Made by a program: the position numbers and the translations under genes. A stretch of 12,735 nucleotides of DNA, from NCBI GenBank assembly GCA_004802725.1, contig SGPM01000542.1, positions 1 to 12,735 on the forward strand, given 5' to 3'. The notes below the pieces were generated by a model. The model ran no database searches. It was given only the letters and a program-made list of their open reading frames with translations, and had not been told where the DNA came from. How positions within the stretch are numbered: position 1 is the stretch's first letter; every line of letters starts with the position of its first letter. Of this stretch, positions 1 to 7,603 are shown piece by piece. This stretch comes from Antrodiella citrinella (Eukaryota > Basidiomycota > Agaricomycetes > Polyporales > Steccherinaceae).

Positions 1-979
1 AAGACAGAAGCCTACACTCATCAGCGTGGCGTAGAAGTGTACATAGACACTTTGCGCTGCTATCGCCCAGTCAGTACGTGACATTGCTGCAGAAATTTAA
101 AAGAGCCCATACCTTCTGCATGTCCCGACTCGGGTCCTGTATCTTCCTTTAGGCAAGCTGCCAGGAATCTCATGAACTTCGGAGTATCAAAATTCTCGTA
201 CAGGCGGAGGAAAACAGATACAACAGCTGGGGAGAATTGGTTCTCTCGGAGCAGGAACGTCTTGATACTCGACAAGATGTGGGTAATGCCTCTAAATTTT
301 GCGTAGTGCCTAGCACGTGAAGTAGGACTTGAGACGGTAAGACTCAGCTCCTCATCCTCCCCTCAATCCCCGCGGAGTTTGGTACGTTGGAAGCCAATAT
401 ATGCGAGCGTATCACTATCCCATTCAAGATCGCGTGAAGTGAAGCTGGAGAAGAGGCGACCCGGCGTACAGTATCGACCAATGCATCATGTGAAGCCCAA
501 TGTTGCTTGATCAAGGATGTCAGACGCTCCATGGAACACTGGAGGACAAGCTTTGAGACGTCCGAATTTTCTGCCGATGTCTTGCGGTCCTTGGAGAACT
601 TGCTCCCCTCATTGGCTAGGGTGCTCCATACGTTCTTCACCAGTCCGGGAAAGTGTGAAGAGGCTGCGCATTGTTCAACTTCTTCCGCGACATATGAAAC
701 TACACAGTCCGAGTCCTGGGCTTCGACATCGAGCGAGAGTGCGCATCTATATCGGAGGGGAGTGCTGATACGACAGAGGATGGCGAGACAATCGGATATG
801 TCGCGCAAGATCCGTGTTGACATGTCAACTGTGTTTGCAGAGAGACGGGTGGATGTGAACGCATCGAGTCGTGGCCTGGTACCTGTGTGAAGGATATTTC
901 TGTACACTGCGTTGTAAAAAAGCGCCGCGTGGGGTGAGTTGTTAGTCTCAAAATTGGGGAAAAAACCTTCGTTGGACAT
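1..979 (-). CDS. Unrecognised helical protein, 5' part of gene, partial at window edge
   Basis: I do not recognise this family. The model has three exons on the minus strand: 979..348, 291..113 and 59 (or 56)..1, with the frame still open at the window edge, giving at least about 290 residues. The start ATG (979) has A at -3. The protein starts MSNEGFFPNF and is rich in amphipathic helix-like stretches with no obvious signal peptide, membrane segment or catalytic motif. Intron 2 (60..112) is a clean GTATGG...CTGAC...TAG intron and keeps phase. Intron 1 (292..347, 56 bases) keeps phase exactly and ends TTTAG, but its donor reads CTGAGT where GTGAGT is expected. If that intron is not removed, the protein ends after 211 residues (stop at 344-346). 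A strong donor (CAG|GTAAGT, about 1039) upstream hints at a 5'UTR intron, but no acceptor is convincing. Confidence 0.6.
292..347 (-). other. Phase-fitting intron with non-canonical CT donor
   Basis: Joining 348 to 291 restores one reading frame (…ARG-ARG-GLY-ILE-THR…) and yields a 56-base intron, the usual size here. Its 3' end is a normal TTTAG. Its 5' end is CTGAGT, one base from the consensus GTGAGT. The nearest GT donors upstream (for example GTACCA near 382) do not keep frame with this acceptor. This is either a mutated splice site or a base error. Confidence 0.45.
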
Positions 980-1397
980 TTTGCGAATTGAAAATATTGA
1001 ACGATGAAGAACATGGGCGTCGAGCTTCGGTACTTACCTGGGCACGCTGATGATCAGCCGCCGGCGACCGTTCGTTAGAATTCACAATTACTTTTGTGTG
1101 CGAAGGAATCAGGAGAGGGGGAGGAAGCGTGGCGGGAACGGAAGAGTCCGCGTTATCGGTCGGGTGCGCTTGGACTCCGCCGTCGATTCAGATGCCGCGT
1201 GCTTCCGAGAAAACCGGTTCCCTTATGAGGCAATTGGGATCTGCCGGGGCGTCGGCATCGGGGCGGCGACGAGTGAGTCGCGTTGGACGTTGCTGTTGAG
1301 TATAGTGTATAGAACCCCGCACATACATCTGGACGGCTTCTCCAGCTGAGGGTCACGGTTCAGCTGAGTTGGCGGCCTACTTCGTACAAACAGAAGG
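980..1397. other. Upstream region of the left gene, no gene seen
   Basis: This stretch lies 5' of the minus-strand gene that starts at 979. It is GC- and CpG-rich between about 1130 and 1290. The short open frames on both strands have no recognisable protein content and no splice structure that links them. It probably holds the promoter and 5'UTR; no specific element is assigned. Confidence 0.4.
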
Positions 1398-1440
1398 GCT
1401 GGGAACTAGGGAATGCGCTCCGTGCCCACCACAAGCTGGA
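1398..1440 (+). repeat. 43-base fragment of deaminase coding sequence (matches 11112-11154)
   Basis: These 43 bases match 11112-11154 with two mismatches. In the frame used by the deaminase gene they encode W-E-L-G-N-A-L-R-A-H-H-K-L-D, the segment just after the zinc-binding Cys-x-x-Cys. A stop follows two codons later, and nothing upstream resembles the rest of the gene. It sits on the 3' side of SDR copy A just as the deaminase gene sits on the 3' side of copy D, so it is best read as what is left of a second deaminase copy that was duplicated together with the SDR. Confidence 0.7.
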
Positions 1441-1475
1441 CGGGGGCTGACTATTCGTTCTTCCTTTGTGCATGT

Positions 1476-1672
1476 ACGTGTGACATTGGTAGCGCAGCCG
1501 CCATGCAAAATGCATCCTGAATCAAAAAGGAGGGAAACCCTCAGACGCACTTCCTTCAACGGCGACTCCTTGCGCGGTTGAATAGGTGAAAGGGACCGCT
1601 CTTCAGCATCATATCAATCATGTAAACATACAACGTCTTATTATAATTCAAAAGGGATAGCCGCATTACACC
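1476..1672. repeat. Diverged duplicate of the SDR 3' flank
   Basis: The sequence between the deaminase fragment and the stop of SDR copy A aligns, with gaps, to about 11478-11652 beside copy D. Shared pieces in order are GTGACATTG, a TGCATYCTG word followed by an A-rich run, a CGCACTTCCTTC-like word, GCGACTYCTTG, GGTGAAAGGG and TCGCATTACAC-like sequence just before the stop. This shows that the duplication reached past the coding region. No gene is seen within it. Confidence 0.6.
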
Positions 1673-2594
1673 TCAACGTTCAACGCCTATCTCCTTCAAC
1701 AATGTCTCCGTAGTCTCCCACAGCTCCTTTGCCAGCTCCATGTCTTCCGCAGGCGCAATGATCTTCTTCGTGATCTTGCCAGGTGGCATCAAGAATGCAC
1801 CTTTGTACTGTTCCGCCTGTTCACGCACCACCGGTGCGACAGCCGCGAAGACGTGGTTGTATGCGCCTTGCTCCGATGAAGTCGTAAGGTGGTTCAACAG
1901 GAAGGAGCCAACGTGTCCGAGACACCAGCCTAGCCGCCTAGCGACACTTTGATTACCCTCTGAAGATAATTCAAATGCAAATGGTGAGTAAAAGTTCGAG
2001 TTCGACGAGATGGTTTGCGCACCTGTGTTGATGGTCCCTGGATGCACAGATACACAAATAATAGGGATCTTCTGTTCGTCGAGGCGTCGCTGTAACTCTT
2101 TCGTAAAGAGAATAGTGGCTAACTTTGAGCGAGCTGCAATTTCAAATATGAGCTTAAGTATGATGGTAATCGGTAGAGACATGCGCTCTCACAGTATCGT
2201 TTCAACTCGGACAATTTAGCGGACCAACCGCGGTGTTCGTCATTGAAGTCCTCTCGGTTTCTGAACCGTATCGTATCAGGCAAGACACTCACAGTAACAG
2301 AAGCAACCTTCCAAATCGAACATGTCAGTTGGCAACGAAGGTACGCCAAGTGCGATATGATCCCTCACATTGATGATACGAACGTCCGAGCCTTCCTCTT
2401 TGGCGGTCTTCTCCATGAGGGGCAGCAGTGTCTCGGTCCATACAAATGGGCTGATATGGCTAGTAGTGTGTTCAGTCAATGGTATCTGCGCTGACGATGA
2501 GGCACTGACTTAATCATCATGGTGTCCTGGATATCTGTTCGTAAGGGGGATTTGCTGTAAGTTTCTAGACGTATCCTGTAGATTTCAGGAAAGA

Positions 2595-2762
2595 GACTCA
2601 CCGTCGTGCGTCTTTTCATACGGCGCAGCACTATCAAAAACATTAGTCACCGTCTCATCTTCAGAGTTCGGGCACGTACAGAGTGGCGGCATTATTGACT
2701 GCAAGGCTCGGATCAGCACACATCCCGAATTCCAACACACTGAGACAACTCACTTAAGATAT
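2595..2762. repeat. 168-base block identical to 12568-12735 (SDR copies A and D)
   Basis: From the intron 4 donor to the end of exon 2, including two complete introns, copies A and D agree at every base I compared up to the window edge. Elsewhere in the gene they differ often, for instance throughout intron 8 and much of the last exon. Confidence 0.85.
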
Positions 2763-2886
2763 CCAACCTCCCCTCCCTCTCCAAAAACCTCTCCGCAGCG
2801 TTCTTCGCCTCTCTCGGGTCACTCAAGTCCAGCACCAACCACTCCACACTCCCCTTCACCGACCCTAACTTCAACCTCGCGATCGC

Positions 2887-2888
2887 GC
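2887..2888 (-). other. Frameshift (-1) in SDR copy A exon 2
   Basis: Exons 1 and 2 together have 297 bases, but the phase needed at the exon 2/3 junction requires 298. The reading frame before the site gives T-A-R-S-Q-S-R-A-E-A. The frame after it gives I-A-R-L-K-L-G-S-V-K. The missing base lies between GAG (2891-2889) and GCGATC. It is not in a homopolymer. Confidence 0.8.
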
Positions 2889-3111
2889 CTCGGCTCTCGA
2901 CTGGCTGCGTGCGGTCATGTAGATCTTCGCACCGTGTGTCACGAGGTGCTGGATCGTCGCGAAGCCCAAGCCCGAACTGCACATACAACAGAGATTCGTT
3001 GAAAGAATGGTGATACGACGTGGAAGACCACACTCACCTGCCACCGGTGACTAGCACGACCTTTCCGGTCAAGTCCGGGATGTCCTTCTCAAGATTCCAG
3101 CCTACTGCCAT

Positions 3112-3563
3112 TCTAGATGCGTGTAATATGAGTGGGAACGGGAACACTGATGTAGTAGTACGAAGAAGAATGAGTATGATAACGAGACTCAGGACCGGAT
3201 TGTCCTGGAAACTCCCTAGAACGTCAGGCCTAGATCGAATAACGTATGTTTATTCCCGCTGTGATGACTGTGGCGGACATGTCGGTATTTCCTGATCGGG
3301 GTGTGATCGAAATTCGGAATGTCTCAGACGGGGCTCGTCGGAGTTGGTCGGATCGACTGAGATAGGGGCCCATCTAGGATGGATTCTCTTCACTCGCGAT
3401 GGGTGCCTTATGTTACCAGATGTTACCACAACACAACCCGTCGTGCTATTGAAACTGCGACTGGCAAAACTATCTGGAAAATTAGAATGAGACATACAGC
3501 AGTCGTAACATTGCATCTTACCAGTATGTAGTCACAGACACAGAGTCCTCCGGAGCCTGATAC
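3112..3563. other. Spacer between SDR copies A and B, with a short tandem repeat
   Basis: The spacer lies upstream of copy A and downstream of copy B on the minus strand, so it should hold the promoter of A. A tandem 10-base repeat, TGTTACCAGA TGTTACCACA, is present at 3411-3430 and could be a regulatory site, but no known factor is assigned. The open frames here have no recognisable protein content. Confidence 0.4.
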
Positions 3564-4976
3564 TCAAACATGAACTCCAATTTCCTTGAGTAACACTTCC
3601 GTCGTCTCCCACAGTTCCTTCGCCAGCTCCGGATCATCCGCAGGCTTGATGATAGCAGGCGGTATCAGGAACGCTCCTTTGTACTTCCCTGCTCGCTCAC
3701 GCACGATAGGCGCAACGGCAGTGAAGACGTGGGTGTACGCACCCTCTCAGGAAGAGGGCGAGAGGTGGTTGGATATCCAGGTGACAAGGGGACCGAGGAG
3801 GAGGCCTTGTTCAGCTGCGACGCGTTGGTTGCCCTCTGTGTGGTTGTGATTCTGTCAAAATGAGGAATTGGTTGTATTCAGGACATGTCGGACCTGTATT
3901 GACCGTTCCTGGATGCACGGCCAGACAAATAATGGTAATCTTCTCCTCGTTGAGGCGTCGTTGGAGCTTGTTCGTGAAGAGGATATTGGCTAACTTCGAG
4001 CGAGCTGCACCGTTTTCAAATAAAATAAACGATGACTATCAGTACGATGATGTTGACTTCATAGCGGTGACATCACTGTATCGTTTCGACTCAGCGAATC
4101 ATCCCCGATGTTCGTCATTGAAGTCCTCCCGATTCCTGAAGCGTACCGTGTCCGGCATAGCACGTACCATTACAGAAGTGATCTGCACATACGTTCGTCA
4201 ACCAATTCAGCAAAACGTGAAATGAGATCCTCACGTTGATGATGCGAACATCCGAAACTTCTTCCTTCGCGGTTTTCTCCATGAGTGGAAGTAGTGTTTG
4301 GGTGAAGACGAACGGACTGATATAGCTGGAATGTATATGATTAGTCACGGTAGTGGTCTTCACAATGGAGATGGATTGCGGACTTGACCATCATAATGTC
4401 CTGGATATCTAGTCGCGATATAGGTCAGAAGGAACGCATGGTGTCGGAATGAATATAAACTCACCATCGTGAGTCTGATATATACGGAGACGCGGTACTA
4501 AGAGCAATGACATGTCAACCCCTCTTACGGTGCATCTGGACAGTCTAGGGACGTACATAGCTGCATTATTGACTGCAACGACCCATCCTCATCAGCACAC
4601 ACCAATCATCGATACGACACACAGACTCACTCAAAACATCTAACCTCCCTTCCCTCTCCAAGAACCTCTCAGCAGCCTTCTTCGCCTCCATCGGATCACT
4701 CAAGTCCAGCTCCCAACCACTCCACGCTTCCCCTCCCTACTTCGAGTTGGTCGATAGCCGCTTTCGCTCTGACCTGGCTGCGTGCGCCCATGTAGATCTT
4801 CGCGCCATGCGTGACGAGGTGTTGGATCGCTGCGAAACCGAGACCTGAGCTGCAAAGCGAAGACGATCAAAAGGCTCGGTCCGAGTTACCTCAACGTAGA
4901 GGAAGAAGGCACGCACTTGTCACCTGTGACTATGACGACCTTTCCGGTCAGGTCTGGGATGTTCGTCGAGATATTC
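3564..4976 (-). pseudogene. SDR copy B: multiply broken short-chain dehydrogenase
   Basis: This is the same nine-exon gene as copy A, clearly diverged. Recognisable exons: about 4976..4917, 4849..4631, 4572..4557, 4497..4465, 4408..4384, 4325..4235, 4182..4077, 4004..3894, 3835..3564. Splice sites are still mostly normal. It keeps the Rossmann turn (T-G-D-N-S-G-L-G), I-N-N-A-A, the S-R-S-K part of the active-site motif and H-P-G-T-V-N-T. Breaks: no ATG ahead of exon 1, where about 16 bases present in copy A are absent; one extra base in the CCC at 4712-4714; a length change in the TATATA of exon 4 (about 4478-4483) that shifts frame; TGA at 4099-4101 where A has Trp; TGA at 3747-3749 in the last exon. 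Exon 7 is 9 bases shorter, in frame. The active-site Tyr-Ser is changed to Tyr-Thr. It cannot make a full SDR. Confidence 0.88.
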
Positions 4977-5450
4977 TAGTCTCGGTGCTGCGAGGGTTTG
5001 GGGTGGATTCCCATTCTACGAACGTTCGCTTCGTTGAGGAGACAGAGGTCGATCAGGATAAGAAGGAAAGGCACGATGGTGAGGTATGGACATCCTGGTC
5101 AAAGTCGGCGCTATTAAAGGGACAAGAAACGCGTACGTATTCTTCGGCACCGGCATCAGTCCCAATACACAGTACACAGCGCAGGCGGGCAGCATTGCCC
5201 ATGACATTGACGTTCAGCGTTGCAACGAGCGCAGTGGTGACAAATGGACGCGAATGCTCGGCACGTTGCGCAATGTTGATTCACAACGATTGCACGACCA
5301 TATGCAGTAAGCGTAACGGATGGTACAGTACTGCGTGGATAATCAGAGATATTCAACAGCCAAAAATTGTATTGTCTCACCAAAAGGAATAGAGACCATC
5401 ATCCAAGGGGTATAGCACGCCTTTCTCAACACCCACCACCCCATAAGTAT
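4977..5450. other. Region upstream of SDR copy B, no gene supported
   Basis: A 193-codon plus-strand open frame (4811-5392) crosses this region, but its first third is antisense to exons 1-2 of SDR copy B and the rest has no recognisable domain or splice partners. I see no convincing gene, RNA or repeat here. Confidence 0.45.
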
Positions 5451-5604
5451 TCAAACCTCAAGCCCAATCTCCGTCACCAACTTCTCCGTCGTCTCCCACA
5501 ACTCCCTCGCCAACGCCGAATCCTCTGCAAGCTCAATGATCGCCTTCGTGATCTGCGCCGGCGGCATCAAGAACGCGCCTCCGAATTTGTCGAGGTGCGC
5601 ACGC
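5451..5604 (-). pseudogene. SDR copy C: remnant of the last exon only
   Basis: About 50 residues match the C-terminus of the SDR family: V-R-A-H-L-D-K-F, G-A-F-L-M-P-P, L-A-E-D, R-E-L-W-E-T-T-E-K-L and E-I-G-L-E-V followed by a TGA stop at 5451-5453. Copies A, B and D share the pattern G-A-F-L-(M/I)-P-P and K-E-L-W-E-T-T-E. Homology stops near 5604, and the first eight exons are missing from the sequence upstream, which instead reaches the phosphatase stop codon at 5685 within about 80 bases. This is a truncated relic, more diverged from A and D than they are from each other. Confidence 0.8.
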
Positions 5605-5684
5605 ACGTCGAAAACATCGTCTGCGTGATGAAAAAGAACTGCGTCCCGGCTAAAATGTTGTGCACCAAGGAGGTACAGGGTCGA

Positions 5685-7024
5685 CTACAAGAAATAGTCT
5701 GCCGGCGGCCGTTTGGCAGGTATTGACCGTACGTCCTTCAGTGCGAAGCGGTGAGGGGTTGTCGGAGACAAGTGGAGTAGGAAGTGACTCACGGAAGGTG
5801 AGTGCGAGAACACTTTGTATTCCTCGTCCAATTCAAGTATCGACGCCACATTGCCACACCTGCACCACCCGAATAAACGCCTCAGTGACCGGGATATCTA
5901 CCGAAAAACAGCGACACGTACCGATAGCAGTAATTTGGCGCACTCCATACCGTCACAATCATCTGATCAAACATGAGCTTGTACCCCTCCATCGCAAGTT
6001 GATGTGCCCGCGCAATCAGGTCGATGGCGTTTTTGGTGAGCAAATTGTTTCGTAATGTCTGCACCAAAGAGGAAGCCTGCGCCGCGAGGGGAGAGCCCCC
6101 AGCCTGCTATATCTGCAACAGAGGTCGTCAGAGTAGAGAAGACACAGAAACCAGAAAAAAGGAGGACGCACCATCCGAATCTGACCATAGCAGATCACAC
6201 ATGGGGCCATCGTGTGGTACTTCTTGTTTCCGGTAGGGCATATGAGCCCGGGCGATGGAAAGAAATAGTAGAACCCTGACGCACCTGGTCAATCCCCGAC
6301 AGATTCGGGCTCAACCCCCCATGAACACAAAACACCCTTCCATCTACGATAGCACCCAACGCGAGGTAGTCGAACACCTCGCAACACCACCGCCACACGT
6401 TGCTGCTCCCGTACTTCCGCTGACACTCGCGTAGACTTGCGTGATCTGCCGCGACTCGTGGTTCCCCCGGATCAGGGTCATGCGTTCTGGGTATCGGACT
6501 TTGAGGGCGAGGAGCAGGAGAAAGGTCCCGACGCTGTAGAACCCGCGGTCTACGAAGTCGCCTGGAGTGGACGGGAGTGGAAGTGGTCGTTAGTAGGTGC
6601 GGCGTTGAGAGACTGTGGTGTGGGACACACCCATGAACAAGTAGTCCGTCTCCGGACACGACCCTCCCACTTTGAACAGCTCCATCATATCCCAAAACTG
6701 ACCATGTATGTCTCCACAGATCTGCAAAAACGTAACACATGAATACTCTTGAACAAGGGCACACGATTGGACGAGACGCACCGTAACAGGAGAGTCCACC
6801 ACCTGGACGTTCGCCTCCTCAATCAGAATCTCCCGCGCCTTGATGCATAGCGTCTTCACTCCTTCCTCGGGGATGGGTTCGCAGCGTATCAGCTGCTCGA
6901 TCTGCCTAACAAGAACACACAAAAACCACAGACAAACACAAACACAGAGAGCAGAGGGTTGAGTCGGACACGAAAGAAGACGTGAGGAAAGAGGGGGTCA
7001 GCACCTGTCTAAGTCGCTGGGAAT
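5685..7024 (-). pseudogene. PP4/PP2A-family Ser/Thr phosphatase catalytic subunit, broken copy
   Basis: In intact form this family removes phosphate from Ser/Thr using two metal ions. Exons (minus): 7024..7005, 6905..6782, 6721..6631, 6561..6285, about 6235..6172, 6112..5922, 5859..5793, 5735..5685, about 306 residues. Conserved motifs are [41 protein letters not shown] and the C-terminal D-Y-F-L methylation-type tail. The E-L-D-E stretch and length favour PP4 over PP2A; a fungal Ppg1-type enzyme is an alternative. Breaks: the start position reads ATT instead of ATG (7022-7024); about 10 bases are missing after I-T-Q-V-Y near 6429-6431, removing the conserved G-F-Y-D; intron 4 has a donor (6284) but no usable AG before exon 5; one extra base lies in the T-run 6030-6034. 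The introns are retained, so this is not a retrocopy. Confidence 0.88.
6429..6431 (-). other. Site of 10-base deletion in phosphatase exon 4
   Basis: Exon 4 is 277 bases; phase at both splice sites requires 287 (or another length equal mod 3). The protein reads I-T-Q-V-Y before the site and E-C-Q-R-K-Y-G after it. All close relatives have G-F-Y-D or a similar four-residue piece between them, so about 10 bases were lost. Confidence 0.8.
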
Positions 7025-7402
7025 GTTGAGGTTGAGAGGGCCCGCAGAGGTTGCGAATGGTGTGGTTGGATGTGTGGAAGTCAATATGATGTCGGAGTTC
7101 CAAGAACGGGGGGTCTTTGGAGGCTCCAGCATAACAAGCGCAAACAACGGCTCCACCAACTTCGCCTGGGACAGTCTGTCTTGATGTTTCGTTGTGTTTC
7201 AGTATGTACGCATACCCGCCGCTTGACATTCATTCCCCTTTATATTGATAGCACTCATCATGCATCATGAATATATATCACCCTGCAGATATTCCCGCAG
7301 CTTCGTCGAAGAGTTCGAGCGTAGAATTTCAACTCTAAGCGGTACTATTGACCACCTGCCAGTGAAAAGAAAATTGATCAAAAATAATGTCAGACTGCTT
7401 CA
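7025..7402. other. Spacer between phosphatase and tRNA, no gene seen
   Basis: This would be the promoter side of the minus-strand phosphatase. It contains an AT-rich patch (GAATATATATC near 7268) and a small self-complementary stretch CTTCGTCGAAG near 7301-7311. I find no further coding sequence or RNA gene apart from the Pol III stop given separately. Confidence 0.4.
7380..7384 (-). terminator. RNA polymerase III T-run terminator of tRNA-Gly
   Basis: A run of five T on the minus strand about 18 bases after the tRNA 3' end, the usual Pol III stop. Confidence 0.75.
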
Positions 7403-7487
7403 TGCATTAAGGGGGAATTGAACCCCCGGCGGGTCGAACCTATCATTTGAATGGCAACGACCCAGGTTACCACTACCCCATTAATGC
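7403..7487 (-). tRNA. tRNA-Gly(GCC) with a 14-base intron
   Basis: The seven-pair acceptor stem is GCATTAA with TTAATGC, followed by discriminator A (7403). The A box reads TGGGGTAGTGG and the T arm is GGGGG-TTCAATT-CCCCC. The anticodon stem pairs GGTCG with CGACC, and the loop begins TTGCCA, so the anticodon is GCC (7453-7455). The extra sequence between position 37 and 38 (about 7438-7451) is a 14-base intron, the standard place for a eukaryotic tRNA intron. The spliced length is 71 bases, which is normal for tRNA-Gly. Confidence 0.93.
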
Positions 7488-7603
7488 TTGTGAGTGAACG
7501 CTCACGGACATACATGTCGCAATAGGAAATTGTACGATACTTACACAAGTGATACACGTCTCTTCCACGATCGTCACTGACTCTCTTGCCGTTTGCAGCA
7601 GCC

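Larger units (their letters stand above)
1673..3111 (-). pseudogene. SDR copy A: nine-exon short-chain dehydrogenase with a one-base deletion
   Basis: This is a classical-type short-chain dehydrogenase/reductase, closest in style to fungal retinol/WWOX-like NAD(P)-dependent oxidoreductases; the substrate is unknown. Exons (minus strand): 3111..3038, 2976..2754, 2698..2680, 2630..2602, 2534..2510, 2459..2369, 2307..2193, 2133..2023, 1959..1673, about 324 residues. Motifs in order are the Rossmann motif T-G-G-S-S-G-L-G across exons 1-2, L-D-I-L-I-N-N-A-A across exons 2-3, and the catalytic Y-S-R-S-K (YxxxK) across exons 7-8. H-P-G-T-I-N-T follows in exon 8. The start is ATG 3111 (MAVGWNLEKD). 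All introns keep phase except that exon 2 is one base short: after R-A-E-A (about 2887-2888) the frame shifts and meets a stop within a few codons. Without the shift the gene would be complete. A very recent mutation or an assembly error is possible. Confidence 0.85.

Noticed and set aside
507..890. 127-codon plus-strand open frame
   Set aside because: It is antisense to the minus-strand exon 979..348, whose joins to exons 2 and 3 keep phase; the plus frame has no such support.
1050..1349. Overlapping open frames in the GC-rich region
   Set aside because: High GC lowers stop frequency on all frames; none shows a recognisable domain or splice link.
2631..2679. A frameshift in SDR copies A and D after I-N-N-A-A-T-L
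   Set aside because: The apparent break disappears when GTACGT…CTAAT…ATAG is taken as an intron; a matching GTACGT…TTAG intron is present at the same place in copy B.
4811..5392. 193-codon plus-strand open frame
   Set aside because: The first part is antisense to exons 1-2 of SDR copy B, which are clearly homologous to copy A. The rest shows no known domain, and composition does not favour it.
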